From an uncultured Alphaproteobacteria bacterium (GTDB taxonomy: Bacteria; Pseudomonadota; Alphaproteobacteria; Caulobacterales; Aquidulcibacteraceae): a DNA stretch of 35,918 nt. The translations under genes and the position numbers were made by a program. The notes beneath the pieces were generated by a model. It ran no database searches, was not told where the DNA came from, and saw only the letters and a list, made by a program, of their open reading frames with translations. Location of the stretch: NCBI GenBank assembly GCA_902826245.1, contig CADEEA010000035.1, positions 1 to 35,918 on the forward strand, given 5' to 3'. This document shows, piece by piece, positions 35,794-35,918 of this stretch (the stretch's first letter is position 1; every line of letters starts with the position of its first letter).

Positions 35794-35918
35794 CGTCGTC
35801 ACATCGCCAAGATCAAAAGTACCCTCACTCGCCGCGAGCGCCGACCGTCTCCGGTTCGGCGTCCGCGCCGCCCATTCCCCATCCGACAGAGCGCCAGGAA
35901 TCGGGCCAAGAGCTTGGA
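35794..35918. other. end of window, possible tail of an upstream gene
   Basis: infB is usually preceded by a small ylxR/DUF448 gene on the same strand. One minus-strand frame is open from 35917 to a TGA at 35825-35827 (ending ADAEPETVGARGE) and could be the tail of such a gene, but other frames are open as well and no motif decides. I see no RNA gene. Confidence 0.3.

Overview
The window is GC-rich, densely coded alphaproteobacterial chromosome. The evidence is the gene order fabA-fabB-fabI, the leftward run infB-(lipoprotein)-rbfA-truB-rpsO-pnp, the short intergenic palindromes, and a TonB-receptor/IclR catabolic block of the sort seen in Caulobacterales and Hyphomonadaceae-like bacteria. 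The family-level placement is inference.

Layout. (1) 1-655: 3' end of an RTX (glycine/aspartate nonapeptide) secreted protein. (2) 700-5508, leftward: a tightly coupled five-gene operon of an unknown protein, an HTH-methyltransferase, a MetF-like protein, LeuC and LeuD. (3) 5700-6170: a SnoaL-like lipoprotein. (4) 6178-14732: a catabolic-looking block with a MetE-like zinc protein, a citryl-CoA-lyase-like protein, a class III CoA-transferase, an IclR regulator, a TonB receptor, a WrbA-type quinone reductase, a VOC protein and an alpha/beta hydrolase; a second MetE-like protein (14738-15877) lies convergent to it. (5) 16208-20157: tRNA-Ala(CGC), YggT, DUF167, FolD and an APC permease carrying a large periplasmic insertion. 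(6) 20329-22404: a secreted phosphatase-superfamily protein and a 2-hydroxyacid dehydrogenase. (7) 22532-26208: an SH3 protein, fabA, fabB, a MOSC protein and fabI (unsaturated fatty acid synthesis). (8) 26205-27287: two small DUF2007-like proteins and a small membrane protein. (9) 27437-35739: pnp, rpsO, truB, an inserted AT-richer sulfotransferase-like gene, rbfA, a lipoprotein and infB.

The most interesting part is block 4. Two near-identical 32-bp sites, each made of two TTCG-N5-CGAA palindromes with centres 19 bp apart, occur in the window. One lies between the divergent citryl-CoA-lyase-like and CoA-transferase genes, the other just after the IclR gene and upstream of the TonB receptor. 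This architecture suggests one IclR-controlled regulon covering outer-membrane uptake, CoA activation, carbon-carbon cleavage and a thiol-directed alkyl transfer. The substrate is unknown. The LeuCD/MetF-like operon next door may supply further steps, but it carries no copy of the operator in its upstream region.

Repeats include three copies of a palindromic element with GGACCGCCGGCG ends, one CGTCATTCCGGG-type palindrome, and a composite palindromic region between rpsO and pnp.
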